A DNA stretch of 64,000 nt from Chitinophagales bacterium (GCA_017303415.1 JAFLBJ010000002.1:126001-190000), one strand, 5' to 3'; shown: positions 34,070 to 43,576, counted from the first letter of the stretch. The notes: generated by a model from the sequence alone, not told the origin. Translations and numbers: made by a program.

Positions 34070-34903
34070 ATGAATGAGCTTTGGTATATAATCGGAATTG
34101 GAATTCTAAGTTTAATTTCAACAATTATTTCATCTAAAGGACCACTTTATGATAAGCATCATAAATGGTATAAACGGCTAACAAAAGGAGGAAAATGGGC
34201 TGCAGCTATCGGATTAACGATAATTGCATTCAGTTTTTTGCAATATAGATTAATAAAAAAACGAGATGACAGGAAAGATGGGTTGCTAAAAGTAGAACGA
34301 GACAATAGGGATTCAATTATTTCTGCGAGAATAACTTCAGGTGTAGATTCAAGTACTAATAAACTTTTTACAGATCTTTCAATTGCATTTGCTAATCAAA
34401 ACCTTCGACTTGATACAGTACGAAAAAGAATTGAATCACTTAGAGATTCAGCAAAAACTGTTATAGTCAATAACGCAAGAGATTTACCTCGCATTATTAT
34501 TCGGGAAGACGGAATAAAAATTCGTCAAATAAATGATACCTCATTTGTTAATATTGCAATTCTCTCGACACAATCCGAAGCTAATTTAGAATTCTTAGAC
34601 TACATATGTAAACTGGACTATTCAGATGGGAGTAGTTCCTATACATCTAGAGCTAGTCTCTGTAAAGGTCCATTATTGATGCCCAAGGAACAGCTTTTGA
34701 ACAACGAATTCTACATAACTTCAAGCAAACCAATTTTTGGTTTTTCAATAGCAATTATTGGATTGTATAAACCAGTAGATGAAAATAGACCCATTGAATT
34801 ACTTGATATTTATGTAACAAAGGTAAGTACAGGCAAGACTGGTTTTTTAATGGGCATCAATAAGGAAAATGCGCTAATATCTTTTGGGATAAAGAAAAAA
34901 TGA
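34070..34903 (+). CDS. Hypothetical protein with two N-terminal membrane helices
   Basis: Not recognised. The 277-residue protein has two hydrophobic segments (about residues 4-22 and 44-60), then a charged, probably coiled region (KKRDDRKDGLLKVERDNRD...) and a predicted mixed alpha/beta C-terminal part without known motifs. Low-GC codon use matches the following genes. A membrane-tethered soluble domain facing either side is possible. It stands alone, with 690 bp before and 850 bp after it. Confidence 0.6.
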   Translation: MNELWYIIGIGILSLISTIISSKGPLYDKHHKWYKRLTKGGKWAAAIGLTIIAFSFLQYRLIKKRDDRKDGLLKVERDNRDSIISARITSGVDSSTNKLFTDLSIAFANQNLRLDTVRKRIESLRDSAKTVIVNNARDLPRIIIREDGIKIRQINDTSFVNIAILSTQSEANLEFLDYICKLDYSDGSSSYTSRASLCKGPLLMPKEQLLNNEFYITSSKPIFGFSIAIIGLYKPVDENRPIELLDIYVTKVSTGKTGFLMGINKENALISFGIKKK

Positions 34904-35755
34904 ATTGAACGCAAGCTTTCCGAATTATGACAAATCTTTAAATGATGTTAGAAATGGATTGGCCTCCCTTACTGCTCGTAAGTAGCTATCTTTCTTAAAG
35001 TAAGTTGACCCGGTAACTGTGCCCTATTAAATTCAGGCAATTAAAATTATTGTCCGCCTTACCTCACCAAGTCGTCGCATCGAGACGAAATACTAATTTA
35101 TCTTTATTGCATCACTCCTCAGCGTCGAAATTTTGTATATACAGCCAATTTCAAGCGTAGTTTTCCTGCCTTCGCCCAGTTCAGGCGACACCTTGGAATT
35201 CATCGAATTCGCTGTCTCCGCCTTCAGGCATAATCTGTCTGCATTGGCTGAAACTGAAGGAAATTTGGATACAAGGGAGTAGGTAGAATGAATTTTTTGA
35301 ACTGCTGATTAGTATGGAATAATATGGAGGTATTATTGGAGAAGAATACGGGCTGGGTCCATATTTTTCCTGGCAATTTTTCCACGACAATCCTGGGTCA
35401 TTTCCACGGTGTTCGCTAAGGAAATACACTTATTTTCAATTAGTTATGAGAGGGTAGCATGAGAAAAAGCCTATCCTGAATTTTGTCATTTACCATTTTT
35501 GCCGTAACCTTGTCTAACTAACCAACTGACTTGAAGTCATATAACAGTGTTATCCTAATTTTCTTGAGCACTTCGGTTCGTCCTTTCCGGCTCACGCTCG
35601 GACAGATGGTTTACGCTACCAATCTCCCCAGAAGAACCGCTTATCATATTTTAGTCATTCTTTTCGTTATTGGATGGATAAATTTGGTCTTATTGGGCCT
35701 AAATGAACCGTTTGGTACCTATTTTGTTTGAAATACAGTAGTTTAACCTTTATCT
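34904..35755. other. Gene-poor stretch with a possible remnant
   Basis: About 850 bp with no clear gene. A 66-codon frame at 35531-35731 has a TTG start and one hydrophobic segment (YHILVILFVIGWINLVLLGL) followed by NEPFGTYFV. This resembles the membrane part of some LytTR regulators, so it may be a decayed fragment. A likely -7 sequence, TATTTTG, lies near 35720 upstream of the PLD-like gene. Confidence 0.4.
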
Positions 35756-36280
35756 ATGATTGAATATTTGAATTTTGTAGAATCACTAGCACGGCATGGC
35801 GGCACTGATCAGGTCTTTTTTAATTCAGGGCCAAACCATGCAGCTATAGTGATGGCAAATATTTTTCGATTTGCAAAATCAGAAGTAAATATCTATTGCG
35901 GTGGGTTTTCTGGAGAAGTGTCCAATGACCACCGGTATTTGCGGGAATTGGAAAATTACCTTGAACGCGGAGGCCGGGTGGTAATTTTAGTCGAGCAGGA
36001 CCTTTCCAAGAATGGCTCAAGTAAGATATATAATGTCCTTCGTAAATACAAAGAGAAGGTAGATATTTATCTTTCGCAAGGACAGGTAACCGATACCAGG
36101 AATGGTAATCCAGTGCATATCACTATTGCAGACGGTAGGATGTATCGCCTTGAGACAGGGATTCATGATTATACGGCGGAAGTAAATTTCAATAATCCAG
36201 AAAGAGTTGCCTTATTTGCTTCTTTTATTAACCAACTGATGGAAGATTCCAGAGATTTTAAAATTAATCTGGCCGCCTGA
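35756..36280 (+). CDS. PLD-like small protein (putative)
   Basis: A 174-residue protein with a pattern like one phospholipase D-type lobe: ANIFRFAKSEVNIYCGGFSGEVS, a strand-helix repeat with LENYLERGGRVVILVEQ, and late VHITIADGRMYRLE, where the His could stand for the HxK/HKD catalytic His. The Lys and Asp of a full HKD motif are not clear, so it may bind rather than cut its substrate. It lies 28 bp before a membrane-protein gene and is probably co-transcribed with it. The fold is inferred from pattern only. A role in defence or stress is a guess. Confidence 0.5.
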   Translation: MIEYLNFVESLARHGGTDQVFFNSGPNHAAIVMANIFRFAKSEVNIYCGGFSGEVSNDHRYLRELENYLERGGRVVILVEQDLSKNGSSKIYNVLRKYKEKVDIYLSQGQVTDTRNGNPVHITIADGRMYRLETGIHDYTAEVNFNNPERVALFASFINQLMEDSRDFKINLAA

Positions 36281-36308
36281 TATTTTTTAGCCTTATCCAC
36301 TTTAGTAC

Positions 36309-37241
36309 ATGGAGTTACAAAGTTTCAGTTCAATTTTTGAACTGTTCGCGACCTTTACGATTGCTTATATTTTAATAGATGAATTCACCCCGAATCCATT
36401 TGTTAGTGTTATTGCTGAGAAGATTCTTCGGATGTATGAGCCTATTAAAGATGTTTTTAAAGCTATGAATGACCAGATCGTTGGGGTAAAAACTGATCTG
36501 GCCAACCTAATTCAAAGGGAGGAAAAGCCGGAAAACACACTATTGGCATTTAAAGAAGCAGCTGAGGAAAAAATTAAGTCTAGGGCATTTTTAAATGAGC
36601 AAGCCGAAAAGGAGATACTCACAGAGATTAAACAGACCACGTTGACAAGAAATTTCGCTTACCTGAATTTCTACTTGTTGATGTATTGCCTCCTGATGCT
36701 TTTTTGGAGTGGTGTATATCAAAAGGCAGCAGGTTATACTGACGGAAACCAAAAGTTGGAGTACATGGCCAGAATTGACACCACCCTTGCAATTTTTCTG
36801 GCAGGTACTTTTTTATTTATGATAACTCTATGGGTCAAAGATATTAGCTGGAGACAACCAGATTTCAGGAAATTGAATGGTAATGGCGGTAAAAGAAAAC
36901 CGAATGGGTACAAGTTAGCGGTAAATGTCTGGATACTCAGTTGCATACTTGCAGCACCCAATTATTGGGTTGATTTACTGTCATTTCTTTTTTATAATTC
37001 ACCAGATAGACATGATATTCTAATTCTTGCTACTATAGTCCTGCCATTCTTAAATTTCTTAATATATATAGGGAAAGGATTTATAATAGCTTCAATAAAT
37101 AGGGACTACTATTTGGCAAGGGCAAAGTCATTTGAAAAAGACTCTAATGAAGAAGTTCAGGTTGTAATGAATTATTATGCTGCATGTAAGTTTAATCCAA
37201 AGCAATTGACTGTTAAAAAGCGCCCTCCAAAAGAAATTTAA
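36309..37241 (+). CDS. Polytopic membrane protein, unknown function
   Basis: A 310-residue protein with a hydrophobic N-terminus (residues 8-26), a long polar, probably coiled section (about 35-110), and four further membrane segments (about 118-140, 158-178, 208-226 and 236-256). The C-terminal tail is basic (TVKKRPPKEI). No family was recognised. It follows the PLD-like gene after 28 bp, so the two probably act together. It converges with the membrane/PBP gene pair on the other strand, the stop codons being about 30 bp apart. Confidence 0.6.
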   Translation: MELQSFSSIFELFATFTIAYILIDEFTPNPFVSVIAEKILRMYEPIKDVFKAMNDQIVGVKTDLANLIQREEKPENTLLAFKEAAEEKIKSRAFLNEQAEKEILTEIKQTTLTRNFAYLNFYLLMYCLLMLFWSGVYQKAAGYTDGNQKLEYMARIDTTLAIFLAGTFLFMITLWVKDISWRQPDFRKLNGNGGKRKPNGYKLAVNVWILSCILAAPNYWVDLLSFLFYNSPDRHDILILATIVLPFLNFLIYIGKGFIIASINRDYYLARAKSFEKDSNEEVQVVMNYYAACKFNPKQLTVKKRPPKEI

Positions 37242-37269
37242 TGGAGGAAATGAATCCCCATTTATTAGC

Positions 37270-37908
37270 CTAAGAAATGAGTTTTAGGATTCTGGGTCCT
37301 AGAGTGATTACTATCAAGGAAAAAATGGACAGGATTATTTTAACGATCCACCCCCCTTTAATAAATCCATAGATTATTAGAAAAATCACACTAAGAGCTA
37401 AAATAATTGAAAGGATTTGCTTTAAGAGCAATAAAGTATATCCTAAAAATCGCTTCACCGGGTTCAGATTGGCAAAGGTTTGATAAAAGTTAATTTCCTC
37501 CTTAAGTTTTGAAATAATAAGAGTCAATTCCGAATTGATTTCCTCTATAACTTCTTTATACATTTTTTCATCCGTGTCTTTGCCAATTGAAATTCGAAGC
37601 GCTTTATCGAATGTGCTTTTGCTGAAATAGGCAGCATTACTCCCCTTTATCAAAAAAACTTGCAATTGATTCTTATATTCAATTGTCTCATTGCCTTCTG
37701 GAAAGTAGGCAATGAATGAGAGAATTGCCCGTGCTTCAGCCAGCGCTTCAATACGCTTTTGTTGGTAAGTGTTAAAAGTGGCTTTTGCGAGATCAATCGG
37801 TTGTGTAATTAGCCCTTTCAATACCCAAGATAGGAAAGCGAATAATGAGCTAAAAACAAAGATGATAATATTGGGATCAGCATTTTGGAGTAGTTGTTCT
37901 AAATCCAT
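37270..37908 (-). CDS. Small membrane protein coupled to the anchorless PBP
   Basis: A 212-residue protein with one N-terminal helix (residues 14-34, IIIFVFSSLFAFLSWVLKGL), a cytoplasmic-type helical middle (KRIEALAEARAILSF...), and two C-terminal helices (about 160-208). No known family. Its start overlaps the end of the penicillin-binding-protein gene by ten bases, so the two are translated together. Since that enzyme lacks its own membrane helix, this protein may tether it (inference). Confidence 0.6.
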   Translation of the reverse strand: MDLEQLLQNADPNIIIFVFSSLFAFLSWVLKGLITQPIDLAKATFNTYQQKRIEALAEARAILSFIAYFPEGNETIEYKNQLQVFLIKGSNAAYFSKSTFDKALRISIGKDTDEKMYKEVIEEINSELTLIISKLKEEINFYQTFANLNPVKRFLGYTLLLLKQILSIILALSVIFLIIYGFIKGGWIVKIILSIFSLIVITLGPRILKLIS

Positions 37909-39410
37909 TTGTATTCTGATTTTGGTTTAAATAATTTTCGAATATATTTGCCAATTGAGGCGATTAGTCCACCTTCTTTGCTTGTATCATCTGGATCATA
38001 TTCGTTACTAAGAAAAGCGAAAGTTGTTTCACCATCACCTAGAACTACATACTTGTCTTTATAGTCGTTAGTAGTTCCAGTTTTTAAAAATGCACAATCG
38101 ATATTTATCCCTATTTTTTCTTTGAAATTATCATTCAATATATGGAAACACTCTTTTTTTGAACTGGAATTCTCTCCATTGAAAAAGGAGGAATAGATAA
38201 GACTTAGTTCCGCTAGCGAAATACCGCCTCGGGTAGCACCTAAAATGCTAGAGGGATATAAATCAGACCTCGGTTTTGAAATTGTTTGAGCGAGAAAGTC
38301 CAAAACGCTGTCCAAGCCAACCTTGAGTGAGGCATTAATAAAGGTATTATTGTTAGAGAATAAAAGCGCCTCTTTTAAAGTCATCTTTGCCCTATCTTTT
38401 AATTTTATAACCTCATTAACTGGCCATTTCATTTCATTCTGGGTCGAACTAAATAAATCTCCTGAATTAATGCCATTTTCTCTTAGGTAAGTATAAATAA
38501 ACGGTTTTAAAGTCGAACCTACATTTGATCTATAAATGAATGGGTAGTCAGTGCCATAGGTACTGGCAAAGGCAATAACTTTTGCATTTCTTACCGCGAC
38601 TACGGAAACGGGGTATCTTGAGAGTTTAACAAAGGAATAAAGTGCTTTTTGTAATTTTCCATCAATTGAAGTTAAAATTGATTGATTTTCTTCTTGAACA
38701 GAATTCGTTATATAATTTAAACATGCAGGTCTAATTGCTTCTAATGGATATTCCTTTAATTTAATTCTCTTCTGATTAGTTTTCTTGAAAGTCTTCTTAG
38801 ATATTAGATGGCCATCATATAGAATTTTACAGATCATTTGAAATCTTAGTCTTGACTTTCCTGGATGATTTCGATAAATGTTAGGCCCTCGAAGGAGGGT
38901 GAGTAAGTATAATGTCTCCGCCAAACTGAGATATTTGGGTTCTTTATGAAAGTAGGTAAGAGAAGCTGCTCGAATGCCCCTCAAATTATTTCCAAAATAT
39001 ACATTGTTGAAATATGCTTCCAATATCTCATCTTTTGAAAATTTACTTTCTAACTCCAAGGCAAAGCAAATCTCCTTTAGCTTTCGATGAAAACTGCGTC
39101 TATTATCTTTCAACAAATTTCTTGCTAGTTGTTGTGTGATTGTACTTCCTCCCTGTTTTATTTTTCCCGCTTGAATATTTACCCAAAGTGATCTGATTAT
39201 GGCTTTTATGTCAATTCCTTGGTGCTTATAAAAATTCCTATCTTCGATTCGAATTAAATACGATTTTATTTCTGGAGGTAGAGAGTTAGTATATGCTTGG
39301 CATTCTTCATTTAGGGAAACAACTCCAAAGGGGCTTATTCTATTCCTGTCCCTTAGGTAAAGAACATATCCTGTAGATGTCTCAGGTGAATGGTTTTGAG
39401 TCATTGCCAT
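37899..39410 (-). CDS. Class A penicillin-binding protein lacking a membrane anchor
   Basis: A bifunctional peptidoglycan glycosyltransferase/transpeptidase, compact at 503 residues. The GT51 domain shows the catalytic Glu56 in EDRNFYKHQG, GGSTITQQLARNLL and FALELESKFSKDEILEAYFNNVYFG. The transpeptidase domain keeps all three motifs: STLK (Ser299, Lys302), SNN near 355 and KTGT (Lys443). The usual N-terminal transmembrane helix is absent, and an in-frame TAA directly precedes the ATG, so none is hidden upstream. No signal peptide is seen. Without export it could not reach lipid II outside the membrane, so it must rely on a partner or have a different job. It overlaps the small membrane-protein gene. 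Confidence 0.85.
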   Translation of the reverse strand: MAMTQNHSPETSTGYVLYLRDRNRISPFGVVSLNEECQAYTNSLPPEIKSYLIRIEDRNFYKHQGIDIKAIIRSLWVNIQAGKIKQGGSTITQQLARNLLKDNRRSFHRKLKEICFALELESKFSKDEILEAYFNNVYFGNNLRGIRAASLTYFHKEPKYLSLAETLYLLTLLRGPNIYRNHPGKSRLRFQMICKILYDGHLISKKTFKKTNQKRIKLKEYPLEAIRPACLNYITNSVQEENQSILTSIDGKLQKALYSFVKLSRYPVSVVAVRNAKVIAFASTYGTDYPFIYRSNVGSTLKPFIYTYLRENGINSGDLFSSTQNEMKWPVNEVIKLKDRAKMTLKEALLFSNNNTFINASLKVGLDSVLDFLAQTISKPRSDLYPSSILGATRGGISLAELSLIYSSFFNGENSSSKKECFHILNDNFKEKIGINIDCAFLKTGTTNDYKDKYVVLGDGETTFAFLSNEYDPDDTSKEGGLIASIGKYIRKLFKPKSEYKWI

Positions 39411-39579
39411 TTATTGGGTGAAATGTAAATTTCACTTTTTTCCAAATATTTTGATTTTCTTTTTGACTAATGGATTTTACTTAGTTTTTGAATTTTAATT
39501 TCTTTACTTTATATCATTCCTTAAAGAATCTTCACCTACCTGTAAGAACCCCATAATTCAGACAGTGGTTAATTGAAGA

Positions 39580-39973
39580 TATTCATTTTTACTAACCTTG
39601 TATTTCCATTCTTCCGGTGTTAGGTTACCCAGCCCTTCATGGAGTCTTCTCTGGTTGTATTCTTCGATCCATTCATGAGTTAGTTGTCTTTCCGCTTTTT
39701 GTTCAGTTTTAAGAGCTTGTAGACCCTGTAAACCTTTTTATGGTTCCAGGTCTTGCCTGATCGTCGCAGATAGGCAAAGAGCTTTCGGAAGCCATAGGAA
39801 GGGTGTTTAAATGCCAGCTCCTGTAAAGCGTCAACCAGCTCAGAATCGTTTCTTTTGATGCTGTAATAAAATTGAGAACGGGGTAAGGAAACTAATCGGC
39901 AGGCCCTGTTCACCGGAACACCTTGTTCCAAAACCATCTCCTCGGTTAACTGCCTTTTTGTGGCAGGGCCCAG
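39580..39973 (-). pseudogene. IS3-family transposase OrfB, core deleted
   Basis: The N-terminal piece (39680-39937 from an internal ATG; VLEQGVPVNRACRLVSLPRSQFYYS ... RKLFAYLRRSGK) ends at KKRKDN. The C-terminal end of a normal OrfB follows in another frame (EWIEEYNQRRLHEGLGNLTPEEWKYK, about 39590-39680). The central DDE catalytic region, roughly 150 residues, is missing. The junction is near 39680. Confidence 0.85.
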
Positions 39974-40236
39974 CCTTTTTTTGTGAACAGGTCCTTCAGA
40001 ATCTGATTGTCCATAGCCAGGTCGGCATACATTTTTTTAAGCCGGGTATTCTCTTCTTCCAGAGCCTTTAACTGTATTACATCAGAGGCTTCCATACCAC
40101 CGTATTTACTTTTCCCGTTGTAAAACATGGCTTCCGAGATGCCCAATTCCCGGCAGATCTCCTTGGTAGGAATACCCAAATCCTGGAGCTTGAGGGTGGA
40201 AACAATCTGGGTCTCCGAAAATCGTGTCTTTTTCAT
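39946..40236 (-). CDS. IS3-family transposase OrfA
   Basis: A 96-residue DNA-binding protein with a helix-turn-helix (FSETQIVSTLKLQDLGIPTKEICRELGISEAMFY) and a C-terminal leucine-zipper-like stretch (LKALEEENTRLKKMYADLAM). In IS3 elements OrfA is joined to OrfB by a -1 frameshift. Five A residues near its 3' end (ACAAAAAGG) would suit this and bring the reading into the OrfB frame. Confidence 0.88.
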   Translation of the reverse strand: MKKTRFSETQIVSTLKLQDLGIPTKEICRELGISEAMFYNGKSKYGGMEASDVIQLKALEEENTRLKKMYADLAMDNQILKDLFTKKGWALPQKGS

Positions 40237-40300
40237 TTGCAGTTTAAATTTAAGTTTTTAACTCTAATTTTAAACTGTCTGCTTATTAGGGATACTTACA

Positions 40301-40730
40301 GAAGCACACAAAGTAATTTTTCCTGGCGTCCCTTAGCGCCTTAGCGTCCTGGCGGTGGAGCTTAACCGCGAAGGCGCGAGGGCGCCAGTGGGCGCCAAGA
40401 TTTATTTTGTAATAAATCCAAGCTTCGTTTATGAGGAATATTGTTTGGAAGAGTTGAAACATTCAGTACTTTAAAATGCTTCCAGCCTGGCAGAGCCTTC
40501 CAGCAAAAAGGTTTCGGGGAAATATGGCGATTAATTTACCAGACCCGGAAGTTTAAGGACACAAAGTACACAAAGGGTGCACGAAGGACACGAAGGGGGG
40601 GTGAATGGCGTTGATGGCGTGATTGCGGGGTGGTGGTGAAGGTGAACGGGGAAGCGCGAAGGAGCCAGGGATGGGAGGGGTAGCGGCTGCGAACAATTGC
40701 CTTTGAGATTGACTACCCACACCCTGCTTT
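40301..40730. repeat. Repeat-rich spacer right of the IS
   Basis: No gene. The part 40322-40400 is a GC-rich palindromic patch of GCGCC/GGCGC units (for example GGGCGCCAGTGGGCGCC). The part 40553-40600 carries the 9-bp GGACACAAA/GGACACGAA repeat, preceded by a degenerate form of the sequence that flanks the GNAT/HTH module at 46233 and 47490. Confidence 0.7.
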
Positions 40731-43520
40731 TTAGAATAGCTGAAACCGGTCTTTCTGGCTTCGTACACCGATGTTTCGGATGCTATAGGTAAAAGTCAAT
40801 AGAAAATACCGGTTCAGGATATTGACTTCCTGATCGATGATCTGATTGCCCGTGGCAAACCGGGTGAGGTTATTGTTCCGGTTTAAGAGGTCATACACGC
40901 CCAGTTTAACCATTCCCTTTTTCTCCTTCAGAAATTGAAGACTTACCCCGGCATTCCATAACAGGTTGTCCTTGGGCAGACCGGGAGATACGGTGTTGGA
41001 ATACCGGTACTCGATATTGTTTTCCCAGATAATATCCTTTGGCCACCGAATGGTAAGATCGGATTGGATATAGTGCTGACCCGCGTTGAGGTTGGTGAAG
41101 AATTTGTCGGTATAGCTTGTGCTGGTACCCAGGAACCGGTATTCGGGACGGAATTCAAGGATATTTTTCCAATTGAGGGTCATGCTGAATCCAGGCTCCC
41201 ATTGAAAAGCGGATACCTTGCTTTCCACCTCGTTCATTAAAATGGATTGTCGGGTGTACCGGACCGTAGCGCGGGCCTGCAGCGATACCTGAAAGGACTG
41301 ATTTTTTTTGAACTCCTTGGTGATGCCCGTACCGACCCTGAACTCCCGGGTCCCATCCCGGTTTACTGGCACCAGGGTCTGCGTGCCATCGGATCCAAAC
41401 CGCCGGTCGAATATCAGGTCCCCATTGGTGAAATTGGCGTTCAGGTAGAGGTTGTAATCCATGGTACGGTCCTTTGATACCATGAATTTGTTCAGGCTCA
41501 GATTGGTTGTTCTGGAAGGTTGCAGGTTGGGGTTACCAAACCGCACCTGAAAGGGACTGGAACTGTCTTTTACCGCCAATAGCTGGGAAAGAGGGGGGAG
41601 ATTGATGCTCTTGCCCAACCGGAAATTAAACCCCTTAAAGGCCATTTGCAGATTGGGGAGGAGGTTGAAAAGATGATCCTGGTTGGATGCTTTCCCCAAT
41701 GGTGTCGTCGCATATTTTTGATACTGCCCGGTGAAACCAAAGGTCAGGCTTAATTTCTTTGTCATATACTGCAGGACCATGCCGGGGGCCGCCAGCATCC
41801 TGTCCCTTATGAGCGCGTTGCTTTGGGAAGAGTCTTTGATCGTAAAGTCTTGTTTCATCGGGTCCAGACCCAGCACATTGGCTTCCTGTTGGTCCTGGTT
41901 AAATTCAAGACGGGTCTGGTATTTTAAGGTCCAGTTCTTTCCTAATGGCTCGGCAAACTGGGCCAGGGCAATGATGGACAGATTGGGAAAGCTGGATTGA
42001 CGCAATTGGTATAGCGAATCAAAATAGGTGAGGGGTTGAAAGTATTGGTTCACCGATTCGGTGGTGAAGTCCTGTTTGCTTTTTTGCCAGGCCAACCAAT
42101 GATTCAATTGAAACATGCGGCCTGCCTTTGAAGGACTCTTCCGGGTAAAGAAGAATTCATGGTTGTAATTGCCTTCTAAGGCCTGGTTGAGCAACCGGGC
42201 CCTGCCTTCGGTCAGGTCACCATCCGTCTGGTTTGAGATATCGATATGGGAGTTAATATTCTCCTGAAGGAAATTGGTCCGCAAGCCGGCCTTGAACTGG
42301 ATAAGGTGCAGGCTGTCTGGCTTCAGGTTCATGCCGGCATTGAGGTTATGGGTCAGGTTTCGTTTTTTATTGGAGGAGTTGGTCAGACTGGTAACGACCG
42401 TATCGCCATAAAAATCCCTTTTGTTGATACGCTCATTGATCTGGGCGCTTGTTTCGCCAATGAAATATTGGGAGAAGAAGGACCTTTTTTTGTTGGGTGC
42501 ATGGTTAAGGTTGAAACCGATACCGGAAGAACGCGCGATACCGGGTTCCATTCCGCCAAAGGAGATACCATTGATGGCAAATCCTCCACCGGCTGCGCGG
42601 GTGCCAATGGACAGGCTGTTAAAACCGCTTCGGTCAAATCCACCGATACCGGAAATATCGTGAATGCTGAATCCGCTTCTCCCGATATTGTTGCTGAATC
42701 CAACAAGGCTTAATTGCATGGTGTCGCGGTAGATATTGAAAATACCTCCGGCTTCATAGCGGTCTTTGGTCCCACCGCCGGCATAGGTGCGGCCAAACCA
42801 TCCTTTTTTGATCCCTTTCTTTAAGGTCAGGTTGATCACTTTGCCCATATCATTGGGGTTAAAGTCGATGTCGCGGTCGGCGGCTTCCTTGTCATCGGTC
42901 AATTGCACTTTGTCGATCACACTGGCCGGAAGGTTGCGGGTCGCCATCTTGGGGTCATCTCCAAAAAAGGCCTTGCCATCTACCAGTATCTTGTTCACCC
43001 TTTTTCCGTTGGCCGTAATATTGCCTGCTTTGTCCACCTGTACACCCGGGAGTCTTTTCAGGAGATCCTCTACAAGGGCAGCAGGTAAGGTTTTAAAGGA
43101 GGAGGCATTGAACTCAATGGTATCCTTTCGCACGGATACCGGCGGTCTTTCGGCCCTTACCATGATCTCCTCGAGTGATTTGGCAGAGGTGGCCAGGGCG
43201 AAGCTGCCCAGGTCGAGTGTTTTGTCCTCTGTCATGGTGAACTCAAGTCTTTTTACCGCATATCCGGAAAAACTAATGACCATCCGGCAGGGGATATTCA
43301 ACGGAATGCCGGAAACCTTAAAGATGCCATCCTCATTCGCCAGGCGGTAATTGATCAGCGAAGTATCGGAAGCTGCAAATACGCTGACGGTGGCCAGGGC
43401 AAGGGGACTGCCCGTAGCGGAATCGATTACTTTGCCGGTGATTGTTGCCTGACTGTAAACGGTTGTAGTGAACGTGGCGGCCAGACAAATAAACAGGAGG
43501 CGAAGGGAAGAAGTTGTCAT
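40731..43520 (-). CDS. Outer-membrane beta-barrel receptor (OMP_b-brl_3 type)
   Basis: A 929-residue TonB-receptor-like outer-membrane protein. Signal peptide, then a CarboxypepD_reg-like domain (ATITGKVIDSATGSPLALATVSV), a plug-like domain (RPPVSVRKDTIEFNASSFKT... LLKRLPGVQVDKAGNITANGK) and a C-terminal barrel. The order and motifs match the OMP_b-brl_3 family, usually of unknown cargo. A dyad, GAACTACTTATTTAGTTC, at 43537-43554 lies 17 bp before its ATG and matches the operator of the nearby blaI gene, so BlaI probably represses this gene too. Confidence 0.88.
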   Translation of the reverse strand: MTTSSLRLLFICLAATFTTTVYSQATITGKVIDSATGSPLALATVSVFAASDTSLINYRLANEDGIFKVSGIPLNIPCRMVISFSGYAVKRLEFTMTEDKTLDLGSFALATSAKSLEEIMVRAERPPVSVRKDTIEFNASSFKTLPAALVEDLLKRLPGVQVDKAGNITANGKRVNKILVDGKAFFGDDPKMATRNLPASVIDKVQLTDDKEAADRDIDFNPNDMGKVINLTLKKGIKKGWFGRTYAGGGTKDRYEAGGIFNIYRDTMQLSLVGFSNNIGRSGFSIHDISGIGGFDRSGFNSLSIGTRAAGGGFAINGISFGGMEPGIARSSGIGFNLNHAPNKKRSFFSQYFIGETSAQINERINKRDFYGDTVVTSLTNSSNKKRNLTHNLNAGMNLKPDSLHLIQFKAGLRTNFLQENINSHIDISNQTDGDLTEGRARLLNQALEGNYNHEFFFTRKSPSKAGRMFQLNHWLAWQKSKQDFTTESVNQYFQPLTYFDSLYQLRQSSFPNLSIIALAQFAEPLGKNWTLKYQTRLEFNQDQQEANVLGLDPMKQDFTIKDSSQSNALIRDRMLAAPGMVLQYMTKKLSLTFGFTGQYQKYATTPLGKASNQDHLFNLLPNLQMAFKGFNFRLGKSINLPPLSQLLAVKDSSSPFQVRFGNPNLQPSRTTNLSLNKFMVSKDRTMDYNLYLNANFTNGDLIFDRRFGSDGTQTLVPVNRDGTREFRVGTGITKEFKKNQSFQVSLQARATVRYTRQSILMNEVESKVSAFQWEPGFSMTLNWKNILEFRPEYRFLGTSTSYTDKFFTNLNAGQHYIQSDLTIRWPKDIIWENNIEYRYSNTVSPGLPKDNLLWNAGVSLQFLKEKKGMVKLGVYDLLNRNNNLTRFATGNQIIDQEVNILNRYFLLTFTYSIRNIGVRSQKDRFQLF

Positions 43521-43536
43521 ACAAAGACGGTTTGCT

Positions 43537-43554
43537 GAACTACTTATTTAGTTC
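43537..43554. promoter_or_regulatory. BlaI-type operator in front of the receptor gene
   Basis: GAACTACTTATTTAGTTC shares both half-sites (GAACTA and TTTAGTTC) with the two operators upstream of blaI at 46090-46131. It lies 17-34 bp before the receptor start. Confidence 0.68.
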
Positions 43555-43576
43555 AATTAGGTAAAAAAATAGTTGG

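Larger units (their letters stand above)
39541..40300 (-). mobile_element. IS3-family element (IS407-like), internally deleted
   Basis: A 760-bp insertion element remnant. Its ends match imperfectly as inverted repeats: TGTAAGAACCCCATAATTCA on the left and the complement of the right end, TGTAAGTATCCCTAATAAGC. It encodes a complete OrfA and only the start and the end of OrfB, so it cannot transpose by itself. The flanks (TACC and GAAG) do not form a target duplication, which suggests rearrangement after insertion. It marks the right edge of the AT-rich island. Confidence 0.88.
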
